64,000 nucleotides of DNA from Chitinophaga sp. Cy-1792. GTDB taxonomy: Bacteria > Bacteroidota > Bacteroidia > Chitinophagales > Chitinophagaceae. The notes beneath the pieces are model-generated. The model had not been told where the DNA came from. It worked only from the letters and a program-made list of their open reading frames with translations, and made no database searches. The position numbers and the translations under genes are program-made. The stretch spans positions 682,001-746,000 of the forward strand of contig NZ_VWWO01000002.1 in the NCBI RefSeq assembly GCF_011752935.1. The letters are read 5' to 3'. The stretch's first letter is position 1; every line of letters begins with the position of its first letter. Of the stretch, positions 43,806 through 53,552 are shown in pieces.

Positions 43806-45013
43806 AACCATTACCGGTAAAAATATTAGTATCACTGTTTATTATCAGCCTGCTCTTCCTCAATAAAGAGTGGCTGGTAATCTATGGCTGGGGTATCACC
43901 CTGTTGATGTATCTGGCTTTTTTCCTGGATCTCAATAAGGTAAAGACCTTTAACTTCAGCGCTAACGTACATGGCTACAGGATTTTCCTGCTAGCCATGC
44001 TGGCACTGATGTCGGTACTATGGTCGCCGGATGCGGATGCCACTTTACAGCACACGTTTGTGCTGTTTATCCTGGTCATTAACAGCTTTGTTTTATATTA
44101 TTTCCTCGTTCGTTATAACCTGTATTCCCTCGTGGCAGCGCTGGTGCTGGTGTATTCCTTTGTGAACTACTCGCTGGCATTAGGGCTGCCTTTCTTTGGC
44201 TTTCTTGAAAATCATGATGAAGAGGTGCCAAGATTTATCGGTACTGAACTGAATCCGAACCTCCTCTCTATCATGCTCATGTTCTCGATATTCCTCAGCC
44301 TCCTGGCTTTCCACCAGCGAAAGCTGAAATCTGCCGCCATAAAAGGCTTGCATATCGCGAATATTCTCCTGGCCTTATATACCATCTTCCTGACAGCCTC
44401 CCGCAAAGGAATTGCCTTCAGCTTCGTACTGATCCTGTTTTACTTTTTACTCAATTTCAGACGACTGATGGGTTCTTTTAAGACCATTGCCATCGCAGGA
44501 CTGGCGGTTTTTGCACTGTCATTTTTTTTAAAGGGAGATTTTATAAGCGAGAATATTTCACCTGCGTTAGATCGTGTAGGCAGAATGGTATCAACGCTTG
44601 GTGGCCGCGATAATGAAGGTAGTACAGAGGAACGTGTACGCTTTATGCGGGAAGGATGGACGCAGTTCACTGCCAGTCCGCTGATAGGCTACGGCGCCGC
44701 CAGCTTCAAATATTATTACCACCTCTATGCGCATAATAACTACATAGAGTTATTATTTGGTGTAGGCTTTCTCGGCCCCCTGATCTATTACAGCATACAT
44801 TTTTCTATCCTGCGAAAATTATGGCAGTACCGTACAGGACTGTTCCTGGCAGGATTTATACTCGTACTCATGTTCATGGATATTGGCCTGGTGGCCTATT
44901 ACGATAAACGAATCATGCTGATGCTCCTGGTGATCATCATCATGTCGGAAAGGGAAATTTCAGAAAAACGGGTGAGCATCAGCTTGCAGCAATTCCCACT
45001 AAGTCTAAACTAA
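43802..45013 (+). CDS. O-antigen polymerase/ligase-family protein (Wzy)
   Basis: This is a 403-residue integral membrane protein with about 10-12 helices. The Wzy_C-type central motif includes FLTASRKGIAFSFVLI. The large periplasmic loop (MREGWTQFTASPLIGYGAAS) is followed by AHNNYIELLFGVGFLGP, which is diagnostic of the O-antigen ligase/polymerase family. It polymerises repeat units at the periplasmic face. It overlaps the ATP-grasp gene by 4 nt and is followed 12 nt later by a glycosyltransferase. Confidence 0.88.
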   Translation: MKPLPVKILVSLFIISLLFLNKEWLVIYGWGITLLMYLAFFLDLNKVKTFNFSANVHGYRIFLLAMLALMSVLWSPDADATLQHTFVLFILVINSFVLYYFLVRYNLYSLVAALVLVYSFVNYSLALGLPFFGFLENHDEEVPRFIGTELNPNLLSIMLMFSIFLSLLAFHQRKLKSAAIKGLHIANILLALYTIFLTASRKGIAFSFVLILFYFLLNFRRLMGSFKTIAIAGLAVFALSFFLKGDFISENISPALDRVGRMVSTLGGRDNEGSTEERVRFMREGWTQFTASPLIGYGAASFKYYYHLYAHNNYIELLFGVGFLGPLIYYSIHFSILRKLWQYRTGLFLAGFILVLMFMDIGLVAYYDKRIMLMLLVIIIMSEREISEKRVSISLQQFPLSLN

Positions 45014-45025
45014 AATCTCCCGCCC

Positions 45026-46090
45026 ATGAAAAAAAAGATTGTCTTCATATTACCCAGCCTGAAAGGTGGCGGCGCGGAAAAGGTGGTGATAAATATTATC
45101 AACTCACTGGATACAAGCCGCCTGGAAATATTTCTGATGATCATCTGCCCGGCATATGATTATCTGCCACTGATAACAGCGCCTGTTAAACTGATAAAAC
45201 TGGAGAAAAACAGTACCAGCGCAGGTACCAGAGATATTTACCGGGTACTGAAAGAGATGCAGCCGGATGTGGTGTTCACTACATTGAATCATATCAGCAT
45301 CGTCAGTATCCTGCTAAGAAGATTTACCGGAGGTAAATATATCAACGTTGTCCGCCTGCCAACGCTGCCGAGTAACAAACTGGGCGCTGGCTGGAAAGGA
45401 AAGGTGGAACGTTTCCTCAATACCAGGGTGCTGCGTCATGCGCATCACGTGATCGCACAAACGCAGCAGATGAAGGATGAGGCAGAACAGTTCTATGGTA
45501 TCCCGGCAACAAAAGTCAGGCATATACCTAACCTGGTCAACAGTAAACAAATTGAAACAATGGGGAAGGAGCTGATCAATGTATTTGATAAAAGCCGCTT
45601 CAACATTGTGGCCGCAGGATCACTGTATTCTGCCAAAGGATTTGATGTGCTGATAAAGGCCATGCCCAGGGTCATACGGGTGATTCCCAATGCACGACTG
45701 CACATCCTCGGAAGGGAAAGTGTGGAGCCCGGCTATGGCGAACGCTTACGGGCGCTCGCCGGCAGTCTTTCGCTGTATGATGAGGTGCTGTTCCATGGAT
45801 TTAAATCAAATCCATACCCTTATTTCAAAGAGGCTGACCTGTTTGTACTATCCTCCCGCAAGGAAGGTTTTCCCAACGTGGTGCTGGAAGCACTGCTGCT
45901 GGGAACGCCGGTGGTAGCCACCAGCTGCGTGGATTTTAAAGGCATCATTGAAACCGGTACCAACGGTTTTACTGTGCCTGTGGAAGATGAAAACAGTCTG
46001 GCTACTGCTATTGTAAAAGCAAGAAACCTGGAAGCACCTAAACTCGCTGTCAGGAATTTTGACTATTCATCATTTTTTATGTCAGTTTAA
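45026..46090 (+). CDS. GT4-family glycosyltransferase
   Basis: This is a 354-residue GT-B glycosyltransferase. The N-terminal acceptor domain begins FILPSLKGGGAEKVVINI. The C-terminal donor domain has NIVAAGSLYSAKGFDVLIKA, LHILGRESV and the EX7E region in SSRKEGFPNVVLEALLLGTPVVATS. It adds one sugar to the lipid-linked repeat unit at the cytosolic side; donor and acceptor are unknown. The C-terminus is short (ends FDYSSFFMSV), lacking much of the last family helix, but the domain is otherwise complete. The next gene begins 4 nt after the stop. Confidence 0.9.
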   Translation: MKKKIVFILPSLKGGGAEKVVINIINSLDTSRLEIFLMIICPAYDYLPLITAPVKLIKLEKNSTSAGTRDIYRVLKEMQPDVVFTTLNHISIVSILLRRFTGGKYINVVRLPTLPSNKLGAGWKGKVERFLNTRVLRHAHHVIAQTQQMKDEAEQFYGIPATKVRHIPNLVNSKQIETMGKELINVFDKSRFNIVAAGSLYSAKGFDVLIKAMPRVIRVIPNARLHILGRESVEPGYGERLRALAGSLSLYDEVLFHGFKSNPYPYFKEADLFVLSSRKEGFPNVVLEALLLGTPVVATSCVDFKGIIETGTNGFTVPVEDENSLATAIVKARNLEAPKLAVRNFDYSSFFMSV

Positions 46091-46094
46091 TGAG

Positions 46095-47198
46095 ATGAAC
46101 AACCGTAAGATTTTATTTGTGATTACCAGCCTTGGATTTGGTGGGGCAGAAAGTCAGCTGCTGGGTATTATTCCCGCGCTGGCAGACAGAGGCTATGATA
46201 TATCACTGCTCACCATCAAAACTGATCTCGGACTTATCAGCCGGCTGGATAGAAGAGCGAAACACTACGACCTCGGTGTGAAAGGAGTGAAGTCTATGCC
46301 TGGCGCATTGCGTAAACTCAATGCTATCATAAAGGAAGTGAAACCGGATATCGTACATACGCACCTGTTTCACGCCAATTTATTAGGCAGGTTTATCAAA
46401 ATGCGCCACGCTGGTATCAGGGTTATCAATACAACGCATAGTAATTATGACTCGCATTCGCGGGCCATCAGTCCGTATCTGTGTTACAGACTCACCTCAA
46501 AATGGGTAGACTACCACAGTGCCGTGTCGGTGCCTGCCTTGCGTGCCCTCCAATCTAAATCCGGGATACGGAAAGAGCGGTCTGGTGTTATCTACAATGC
46601 CATTGATGTAGATAGTTTCATAAATACCGGTGTTCGTGTAGACCCGCCCGTATTTAAATGGGTAGCCATTGGCAGATTGATTGAAGTGAAGGATTACCGC
46701 AATCTCTTCGATGCCATGCAGCTGCTGTTGCCGTCAGGTGTAGCATTTACACTGGATATCGCCGGAGATGGTGACCTGAAAAACGAATTAAAGGCACAGG
46801 TAGAACTGGCCGGATTGAACAGACATGTGCGTTTCCTCGGACTGGTAAAAAATATCGCGCAGATGCTGCCGGATTATGATGGGTACGTTATCTCCTCCCG
46901 TAGCGAAGGCATGCCTATGGCTTTGCTGGAGGCTATGTCTGCCGGACTCCCTGTAACCGGTACGGATGTTGGTGGTATACGAAGTATAGTGGAAGGGGCC
47001 GATGGTGGTATTGTTGTTCCGGCAAGAGACCCCGTGGGACTCAGTAATGGCATGATGCAGCTAATGAAAATGAATCCACTGATGCGCCAGCGCCTGGGAG
47101 AAAGAAATGCTGCATATGTAAGAAACAATTTCGCTAAAGCAAGAATATTGGATTTCTGGGAAGATATTTATGAAAACAGGATCGCTGTTACTGCCTGA
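46095..47198 (+). CDS. GT4-family glycosyltransferase
   Basis: This is a 367-residue GT-B enzyme. The N-terminus is FVITSLGFGGAESQLLGIIP and the core has INTTHSNYD and the donor-site segment VAIGRLIEVKDYRNLFDAM. The EX7E region is in SSRSEGMPMALLEAMSAGLPVTGTD. It resembles exopolysaccharide and LPS transferases of the WabH/RfaG type. The ATG at 46095 is chosen; the frame is open upstream but would overlap the previous gene. The substrate is unknown. Confidence 0.9.
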   Translation: MNNRKILFVITSLGFGGAESQLLGIIPALADRGYDISLLTIKTDLGLISRLDRRAKHYDLGVKGVKSMPGALRKLNAIIKEVKPDIVHTHLFHANLLGRFIKMRHAGIRVINTTHSNYDSHSRAISPYLCYRLTSKWVDYHSAVSVPALRALQSKSGIRKERSGVIYNAIDVDSFINTGVRVDPPVFKWVAIGRLIEVKDYRNLFDAMQLLLPSGVAFTLDIAGDGDLKNELKAQVELAGLNRHVRFLGLVKNIAQMLPDYDGYVISSRSEGMPMALLEAMSAGLPVTGTDVGGIRSIVEGADGGIVVPARDPVGLSNGMMQLMKMNPLMRQRLGERNAAYVRNNFAKARILDFWEDIYENRIAVTA

Positions 47199-47247
47199 TG
47201 TACTGTAGATAAAACTGTTATCATTTGTAAACTTCAAACTAACGTTT

Positions 47248-48390
47248 ATGTACAAACGATGTTTAGTATTCGTAGTCTCCATCACAGTATGGATGGGGTG
47301 TTATGCACAGGATAGCTTCCGATACAGGCAACTGCCCGCTGCGTACAGCATAGTGTCTGCCGGTGCTTCCAATGCCAGTCAGGCGATGGGCGCGGCAGCC
47401 GGCTCCGCATTCGATGCAACCTCTGTACTGCCTGCCGGCTACGTCAAAGATGGCTCCGTCGATTATACACAACAGTTACAAAGTGCCATCGACGGTCATA
47501 ATGTAGTGAAAATGCCCAATTTTCCGGTGATGATCAATGATAGGGGAATACAGTTGAAAAGCAACAGCAGCCTGATCTTTCAGTCCAATTCAAAACTGGT
47601 ATTACAAGGAACAGACAAAGGGAAATATGCAATGCTGAAACTACTCAACGTGCAGCATGTAAATATCTATTCCCCGGTACTGGTAGGCGACAAGGATAAT
47701 CATAAAGGTACTTCCGGCGAATGGGGCATGGGTATTGATATTCGCGGTAGCTCCGATGTAAATATATATCATCCGCAAGTATCAAAATGCTGGGGCGATG
47801 GTCTCTATATCGGACAGGCAGGAAAAGATAATACCAACAATAATATCAATATCTATTATGCCTCCATGGATGATAACCGCAGAAATGGTATCACCATCGG
47901 TTCCGTTAAAGGCCTGAAACTGATAAAACCCGTTGTCAGTAATACTTCCGGTACATTGCCCATGTGTGGTATAGATATTGAACCAAACAGCAGCAACGAT
48001 ATGATCGATGATATCGATATTGATCAGCCGGTAACCTATAACAACGGCAAATACGGACTGGTAATAGGCCTTGCCAGACTCCCGGGCCCGCTGCAGAAAC
48101 AGGTAAATATCACCATAAATAAACATACAGATGATGGCAGTCCTACCGGTTTCTGGATGGGTGGCACTGAAGCCACTTACACACCGGCAGATAAGCCGCT
48201 GGCAGGAAATATACAGGTGATAGATCCTGTCTGGAAAAATAACAGTATGCCTTTTAAAGGTGGCAGAACATACGACATGGCACCACCCAGCAAATTCAGG
48301 AATGTATCCATCATGAAACAGGGTGGAATCAATGAAGTTGATAAAATTAAACGCGCACAGGCAAACAAGAAAAACTTAGAAATAGATTAA
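47248..48390 (+). CDS. Secreted right-handed parallel beta-helix protein
   Basis: This is a 380-residue protein. A signal peptide (1-20, ending GCYAQ) is followed by a pectate-lyase_3-like N-terminal region (DYTQQLQSAIDGHNVVKMPN). Repeated beta-helix coils are rich in N-I-N-I-Y patterns (HVNIYSPVLVG, DVNIYHPQVS, NNINIYYASMDDN and DDIDIDQPVTYN). Such helices occur in polysaccharide lyases, hydrolases and epimerases (for example the AlgG type). Inside the EPS operon it may trim, epimerise or bind the polymer in the periplasm. No catalytic residues could be assigned. Confidence 0.82.
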   Translation: MYKRCLVFVVSITVWMGCYAQDSFRYRQLPAAYSIVSAGASNASQAMGAAAGSAFDATSVLPAGYVKDGSVDYTQQLQSAIDGHNVVKMPNFPVMINDRGIQLKSNSSLIFQSNSKLVLQGTDKGKYAMLKLLNVQHVNIYSPVLVGDKDNHKGTSGEWGMGIDIRGSSDVNIYHPQVSKCWGDGLYIGQAGKDNTNNNINIYYASMDDNRRNGITIGSVKGLKLIKPVVSNTSGTLPMCGIDIEPNSSNDMIDDIDIDQPVTYNNGKYGLVIGLARLPGPLQKQVNITINKHTDDGSPTGFWMGGTEATYTPADKPLAGNIQVIDPVWKNNSMPFKGGRTYDMAPPSKFRNVSIMKQGGINEVDKIKRAQANKKNLEID

Positions 48391-48421
48391 CGAAAAACCA
48401 GGAAAATTTTAACCATATCTT

Positions 48422-49549
48422 ATGAAGCTGTTTATTGTAGTAAATGTAGACTGGTTCTTCCTGTCGCACAGGCTGCCAATTGCCCTGGCAGCAAAGAAAG
48501 CAGGCTATGATGTTACCATCGTTACAGCCGACACAGGAAGAGCGGATGATATTCGGCGTCATGGACTGAAAATGATCAACTTTCCGTTTAAACGGTCAGG
48601 GATGAACGTGCGGGAAGAAATGAAGTGTATTCGTTTGCTGTATGCACTCTATAAAAAACATAAACCGGATGTGCTGCACCATGTAACCATAAAGGTTTCG
48701 TTATATGGTAGTATCGCTGCACGCCTCAATAAAATGAATGGTATCGTTAATGCCATCAGCGGCCTTGGGTACAACTTCACAGACAACAGAGGCGGTATTA
48801 CCAAAAGAATACTGCTCACCATGATGAAGTATGGATTCAGGGGTGGGAACAGGCATTTTATTTTTCAGAATGAAGATGATGTGAGCGTATTCCGTTCATT
48901 GAATATTGTAGATGATAGAGATGTTACACTGATCAAGGGTAGCGGCGTGGACCTGGCGGAATTTGATTTTAATGTGAAGTCGATTTTGCAGGATACCGTA
49001 CAGGTCTTACTGCCTGCACGTATGCTGCGTGATAAAGGTGTCATGGAGTTTATCGCGGCGGCAGAAATGCTGCGTCCGGAACTGGAAGGCAAGGCACAGT
49101 TTATTCTGGCTGGTGATATCGATCACGAAAACCTGGCTGCTATCTCCGCCGAAGAGCTGGAAAATATCACCGATGGGGATTATATCCGCTGGATCGGTTA
49201 TCAGAAAGATGTGCGGCAGACTTTGCAGAATGCAGATGTAGTTGTATTGCCATCCTACCGCGAAGGACTGCCTAAATCATTGATAGAAGCCGCCGCCGTA
49301 GGGCGTCCTATCGTTACCACAGATGTTCCCGGTTGCAGAGAATGTGTTATCCATGAATATAACGGTTTCCTCGTACCGGCAAGAGATACGGAAACACTGG
49401 CTGCTGCCATGCGCCGCCTGATCCTTTCAGAAGAGATGCGGCTGGCTATGGGTGAGCGTTCCAGGGAGCTGGCAGAGAAAGAGTTTGGAGTGGATAAGGT
49501 GATCGAAAAGACATTGGATATTTATAAAAATTTAGCACAGGTATCGTAA
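48422..49549 (+). CDS. GT4-family glycosyltransferase (PglA/CapM-like)
   Basis: This is a 375-residue GT-B enzyme starting FIVVNVDWFFLSHRLPIALA. Its PglA-like pattern includes HHVTIKVSLYGSIAARL, VNAISGLGYNFT, IKGSGVDLAEF and the EX7E segment PSYREGLPKSLIEAAAVGRPIVTTD. Members often add the second sugar to undecaprenyl-diphosphate-linked QuiNAc or bacillosamine. That suits the initiating transferase two genes downstream. Its stop overlaps the next ATG by 1 nt. Confidence 0.9.
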   Translation: MKLFIVVNVDWFFLSHRLPIALAAKKAGYDVTIVTADTGRADDIRRHGLKMINFPFKRSGMNVREEMKCIRLLYALYKKHKPDVLHHVTIKVSLYGSIAARLNKMNGIVNAISGLGYNFTDNRGGITKRILLTMMKYGFRGGNRHFIFQNEDDVSVFRSLNIVDDRDVTLIKGSGVDLAEFDFNVKSILQDTVQVLLPARMLRDKGVMEFIAAAEMLRPELEGKAQFILAGDIDHENLAAISAEELENITDGDYIRWIGYQKDVRQTLQNADVVVLPSYREGLPKSLIEAAAVGRPIVTTDVPGCRECVIHEYNGFLVPARDTETLAAAMRRLILSEEMRLAMGERSRELAEKEFGVDKVIEKTLDIYKNLAQVS

Positions 49550-50490
49550 TGAATGTACTGATGAGCGGATACCGCGGGTTTGTGGGTACTAACCTGATTG
49601 CCTACACGAAGGATAACTGGAATATTACCGGTATCACCCGCCACCGGCAGGAAAATGATATCCTGCCTGATGTAATGACCTGGAAAGATGTTTCGGGTGC
49701 CGGACTGCCGGATGTAGCCACCGTGGTACATCTGGCAGGTAAGGCCCATGATATGAAAGGCGTAAGCCAGCCGGCTGCCTATTTCGAAGCCAATACCTAC
49801 CTCACGCAGGAACTATTTGATAAATTCCTTCAAAGCGATGCCACCTGCTTTATTTATTGCAGCAGTGTAAAAGCTGCGGCTGATAAGGTGGAAGGTGTAC
49901 TCACGGAAAACGTAGACCCAAAGCCGCTAACGGCTTATGGTAAATCAAAACAGATGGCGGAAGCATATCTCCTGCAGCAAAACCTGCCGCAGGGGAAATC
50001 GCTGTATATCCTGCGCCCGTGCATGATTCATGGGCCCGGTAATAAAGGTAACCTGAACCTGCTGTACAATTTTGTTCAGCGTGGCATTCCTTATCCGTTG
50101 CACGCCTTCCATAATAAACGCTCTTTTCTGTCGGTGCATAACCTGTGCTACATTATCAGTACCCTCGCTGCCAATGCAGGAAATATCCCGTCAGGGATTT
50201 ATCACCTCGCTGATGATGAAGCACTGTCTACCAATGAGCTGATGAATATTATGGGAGAAGTTACGGGAAAGAATATACGAAAATGGAATCTCCCTCCTTC
50301 GCTGATAAAAAAGATGGCCAGACTGGGGGATTATCTTCATCTGCCACTCAATTCTGACCGCCTGCAAAAGCTGACGGAATCCTACGAGGTATCTAATGAA
50401 AAAATTAAAAACGCATTATTGCTACGCCATATGCCCGTTACGGCCAGGGATGGACTGGTAGCCACTATCCAAAGTTTTCAATCAACCTGA
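49549..50490 (+). CDS. SDR-family nucleotide-sugar reductase/epimerase (WbpV-like)
   Basis: This is a 313-residue extended SDR with NAD motif GYRGFVG (residues 7-13). Further motifs are VVHLAGKAHDM, FIYCSSVKA and the YxxxK pair in LTAYGKSKQMAE. The HLAGKAHD signature is common in WbpV/WbjF-type reductases that reduce UDP-4-keto-6-deoxy-GlcNAc to UDP-QuiNAc or UDP-FucNAc. Its neighbour is the polyprenyl-phosphate transferase, the same pairing as in Pseudomonas O-antigen loci. The FlaA1-like protein at the other end of the locus would supply the 4-keto substrate. Confidence 0.87.
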   Translation: MNVLMSGYRGFVGTNLIAYTKDNWNITGITRHRQENDILPDVMTWKDVSGAGLPDVATVVHLAGKAHDMKGVSQPAAYFEANTYLTQELFDKFLQSDATCFIYCSSVKAAADKVEGVLTENVDPKPLTAYGKSKQMAEAYLLQQNLPQGKSLYILRPCMIHGPGNKGNLNLLYNFVQRGIPYPLHAFHNKRSFLSVHNLCYIISTLAANAGNIPSGIYHLADDEALSTNELMNIMGEVTGKNIRKWNLPPSLIKKMARLGDYLHLPLNSDRLQKLTESYEVSNEKIKNALLLRHMPVTARDGLVATIQSFQST

Positions 50491-50491
50491 T

Positions 50492-51445
50492 ATGTATTAC
50501 CTTATTACTTTTTTCTTTCTGCTGATTTCTATGCTGGTGTATTTTAAAATAGCAGATCATTTTAATATCATCGACAAACCAAACCAGCGCAGCTCTCACA
50601 CGGAAATCACGATCCGTGGCGGGGGCGTTGTGGTGCCATTGGCTGCGATAGCCTATGCCATTTTGTTCCATAACGTATCCTTGTATGTGGTGGGAGGAAT
50701 CGTACTGATTAGTGCCATCAGCCTGGCAGATGATGTCAGCAGTCTTTCCAATAAAGTGCGGCTGCTGGTGCAACTCCTGTCAGTAACCATGATTCTTTAC
50801 GGCCTCGGTGCACTCGAAACATGGCCATGGTGGATCATTGTACTGAGTTGTGTACTGATACTGGGCGTTATCAATGCCTATAATTTTATGGATGGTATTA
50901 ATGGCATCACCGGACTCTACAGCCTGATCGTTTTATTGAGTATCTGGTATGTCAATGTTTACGTATATACATTCACAGACAGTGCATTTATTATTCTGCC
51001 GATCCTGAGTTGTCTGGTTTTCCTGTTTTTTAACTTCCGGAAGAAAGCCCGTTGCTTTGCCGGTGATGTGGGCAGTGTTGCCCTCGGATGCTGGATTGCC
51101 ACGCTGCTGCTTTCCCTGGTGCTATATAGCAACGACCTGAAATACCTGCTGATACTGGCTGTATATGGCTGTGATACGGTACTGACCATTGTACACCGGT
51201 TAATATTAAAGCAGAATATTTTTGAGGCACACCGTTTACATTTCTACCAGGTGCTGGCCAATGAGCAGAAGGTTTCTCACCTGATGGTAAGTATCGGCTA
51301 TAGTATCTTACAGGTGGCGATCAATATTATGCTGGTTAATACGCACTGGAATTTTATTACCACCCTGTTTGTCAGCTGTTTACCACTGGTACTTATTTAT
51401 GTGAGCATGAAACCTAAGTTAATGACGAAAACGATTGCAGTATGA
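50492..51445 (+). CDS. WecA/WbpL-like polyprenyl-phosphate HexNAc-1-P transferase
   Basis: This is a 317-residue MraY/WecA-family membrane enzyme with about 10-11 helices. Motifs are RSSHTEITIRGGG, the Mg site LADDVSSL, NAYNFMDGINGI, CFAGDVGSVALG and the basic/His segment EAHRLHFYQVL. It starts repeat-unit synthesis by moving HexNAc-1-P (probably QuiNAc, FucNAc or GlcNAc) to undecaprenyl phosphate. The start is 2 nt after the reductase stop, and the 3' end overlaps the acetyltransferase by 4 nt. Confidence 0.92.
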   Translation: MYYLITFFFLLISMLVYFKIADHFNIIDKPNQRSSHTEITIRGGGVVVPLAAIAYAILFHNVSLYVVGGIVLISAISLADDVSSLSNKVRLLVQLLSVTMILYGLGALETWPWWIIVLSCVLILGVINAYNFMDGINGITGLYSLIVLLSIWYVNVYVYTFTDSAFIILPILSCLVFLFFNFRKKARCFAGDVGSVALGCWIATLLLSLVLYSNDLKYLLILAVYGCDTVLTIVHRLILKQNIFEAHRLHFYQVLANEQKVSHLMVSIGYSILQVAINIMLVNTHWNFITTLFVSCLPLVLIYVSMKPKLMTKTIAV

Positions 51446-51975
51446 TAAAAGAAGTAGTGATCTATGGTGCTGGTGGCCATGCCCGTGTAATATCAGCGAT
51501 GGCAAAAGATTTAGATAAAGACGTACGTTGTTTTTTTGATGAACAGGAGCATGAGGAAGATACCAGCATTGTACCCTACCAGCAGCATATTTATCCGGAT
51601 GCACTGATGGTACTGGCTATCGGTAATAATACCGTGCGCCAGCGCCTGGCGGATACGGTATCGCATGGTTTCACCAGCCTGGTACATCCCGATGCCAGCG
51701 TAGCGGCAGATGTGGAGCCGGGAGCAGGAACTGTTGTGCTGGCACGTGCTGTTGTTCAGGCAAATGTGCAACTGGGCAAACACGTCATCATCAATGCCGG
51801 CGCCGTAATAGACCATGATACCATTATAGAAGATTATGTGCACATCGCGCCGAATGCCTATATCGGCGGTGGTGCACATATAGAGAAAGGTGTTGTAATA
51901 GGAGCAGGAGCGGTGGTGTCGCGCTTCGCCAGAGTGAAAGCCAATACTGTCGTGCCGCCATTAACTGTAGTATAG
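51442..51975 (+). CDS. PglD/NeuD-like sugar O/N-acyltransferase
   Basis: This is a 177-residue protein. The N-terminal Rossmann-like part begins EVVIYGAGGHARVIS and the C-terminal part is a left-handed beta-helix of hexapeptide repeats (about 85-177; VHPDASVAADVEPGAGTVV, then VIGAGAVV). The histidine pair near GAVIDHDTIIEDYVHIAP is the usual catalytic site. It uses acetyl-CoA to acetylate a sugar of the repeat unit. No aminotransferase partner (PglE/WeeJ type) is in the locus, so O-acetylation is as likely as N-acetylation. Confidence 0.88.
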   Translation: MIKEVVIYGAGGHARVISAMAKDLDKDVRCFFDEQEHEEDTSIVPYQQHIYPDALMVLAIGNNTVRQRLADTVSHGFTSLVHPDASVAADVEPGAGTVVLARAVVQANVQLGKHVIINAGAVIDHDTIIEDYVHIAPNAYIGGGAHIEKGVVIGAGAVVSRFARVKANTVVPPLTVV

Positions 51976-52019
51976 CCGCAGTATTGAATCGTTAATTTAG
52001 ATATTAAACCATGTATTTT

Positions 52020-53552
52020 ATGAAAGCCCTGACTGCGATAGTAGTCATAGCCTTATTTTATTGCCATACGGTATCGGCTCAGGATATCGGTATTGCAAAT
52101 CCTTCCATAGAAGGGCCTCCCAGGGCTGGCAATGTACCATATCCCTGGCTGAGGTTCAGGTCTCCGGACACCCAGCCCGGTTTTTATGGTATCTCCCTTG
52201 CACCCTCCGATGGTAAAACTTATGCCGGGTTTATCAATGGTCACCGGTGGGAAGAGGGAATCCTTCAGCTATTGCCAACGCCGATGCAATCCGGCACTAC
52301 TTATCAGCTGTCATTTGATTTAGCAGCTCCCGTACACTATGATACCTTATTACTATGTTCCGGCGCACTGGCTGTTTATGGCAGCTTCAACGAAACAGAT
52401 CCCGGCGACCTGCTCTGGCAATCCGGCACCTTCGTGCATCCTTTCTGGCAACGCTATACGGCTACGATCTCACCAAAAAAGAATTATCCTTTCCTGGTAC
52501 TAATGCCCTACCTGCCGGGCAGTTGCCCTGGCAACGGCTATGCAGGCGCACTCCTGGACAATATTTCTCCAACACTGGCAGAAGTACCGCAACTAAGTCT
52601 GCAGGTGCAGCCTACCTGTGCAGGTAAAAAGACAGGTGCGGTGAAGGCGATTGCCAGCGGTGGAAAACCGCCGTATTCCTATTCCTGGGACTCTACGACG
52701 CTCAAATCGGATTACATCAGCGGATTGGGAACGGGCAGCTTTACCGTTACTGTTACCGGCGCTAATGGTGCCACTGTACGCGCTACCGCCTATATCACAG
52801 ATTATTCACTGCGGGTACAGGCAGTTCCGGATTTACCGTTCTGTCACGGTGATGCGAATGGCAGCTTCACCTTGAAGCCTGCCACCGGCGTTCCTCCATA
52901 TCACTTTCAATGGCAGGGCGGGAGTTTTCAGCCCGATTCTGTTATTTCAGGCCTCCGTGCCGGCACCTATAACTTCGCGGTACAGGATGCGGTTGGCTGC
53001 AGTATGAGCAGTACCGCCACTTTAAATGAACCGGATGCACTGCAGATCACTACCGTAAAAAAGCATGATGTCAGCTGTACCGAAACGATGGATGGCAAAA
53101 TTCAACTCAGTATCAACGGTGGTACCAGGCCTTATAGCTTTAGCCTGCAATCAGCTTCGTGGCAGCCGGATAGTGTTTGGGCCGGCCTGGATGCAGGTAG
53201 TTACCGGTATGATGTAAAAGATGTAAATGGCTGTGAGGTGTCGGGCTCGCAGGAGATCATCCGGTACATACGCGAATGTGCTGTATTTATGCCCAATGCA
53301 TTTTCTCCTAACGGTGATGGTGTCAACGATATTTTCAGGGCCAGAGTGAATGATGATGTGAAAGATTTCAGGCTGGCTGTTTATAGCCGCTGGGGAGAAA
53401 TGGTGTTTGAAACCCGTGATCCGGAAATGGGATGGGACGGTACTATCCGCGGCCGCAAGGCACAGCTGGAGGTGTTTGCATGGGTATTGACCTATACCGA
53501 CAGCCACCAGCAGGCCCGTAAACAAACCGGGTCAGTTACCCTTATACGTTAA
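52020..53552 (+). CDS. SprB-repeat surface protein with gliding-motility/T9SS type B C-terminal domain
   Basis: This is a 510-residue secreted protein. A signal peptide (ending TVSAQ) is followed by a beta-sandwich carbohydrate-binding-like region (about 20-190). Three SprB-type repeats of about 70 residues each follow (LQVQPTCAGKKTGAVKAIAS, AVPDLPFCHGDANGSFTLKP and KKHDVSCTETMDGKIQLSIN). The CHU_C domain is MPNAFSPNGDGVNDIF with a late WDGTIRGR. The last domain directs type IX secretion and surface attachment. The ATG at 52020 is preferred over 52011 for the signal peptide. Sitting 44 nt after the last EPS enzyme gene, it may anchor or bind the exopolysaccharide. Confidence 0.87.
   Translation: MKALTAIVVIALFYCHTVSAQDIGIANPSIEGPPRAGNVPYPWLRFRSPDTQPGFYGISLAPSDGKTYAGFINGHRWEEGILQLLPTPMQSGTTYQLSFDLAAPVHYDTLLLCSGALAVYGSFNETDPGDLLWQSGTFVHPFWQRYTATISPKKNYPFLVLMPYLPGSCPGNGYAGALLDNISPTLAEVPQLSLQVQPTCAGKKTGAVKAIASGGKPPYSYSWDSTTLKSDYISGLGTGSFTVTVTGANGATVRATAYITDYSLRVQAVPDLPFCHGDANGSFTLKPATGVPPYHFQWQGGSFQPDSVISGLRAGTYNFAVQDAVGCSMSSTATLNEPDALQITTVKKHDVSCTETMDGKIQLSINGGTRPYSFSLQSASWQPDSVWAGLDAGSYRYDVKDVNGCEVSGSQEIIRYIRECAVFMPNAFSPNGDGVNDIFRARVNDDVKDFRLAVYSRWGEMVFETRDPEMGWDGTIRGRKAQLEVFAWVLTYTDSHQQARKQTGSVTLIR

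Noticed and set aside
46060..46097. Possible frameshift joining the two adjacent GT4 genes at a six-T run
   Set aside because: A +1 shift would fuse two complete glycosyltransferases. Both genes have proper ends and starts 4 nt apart, and the run is not a -1 slippery site.
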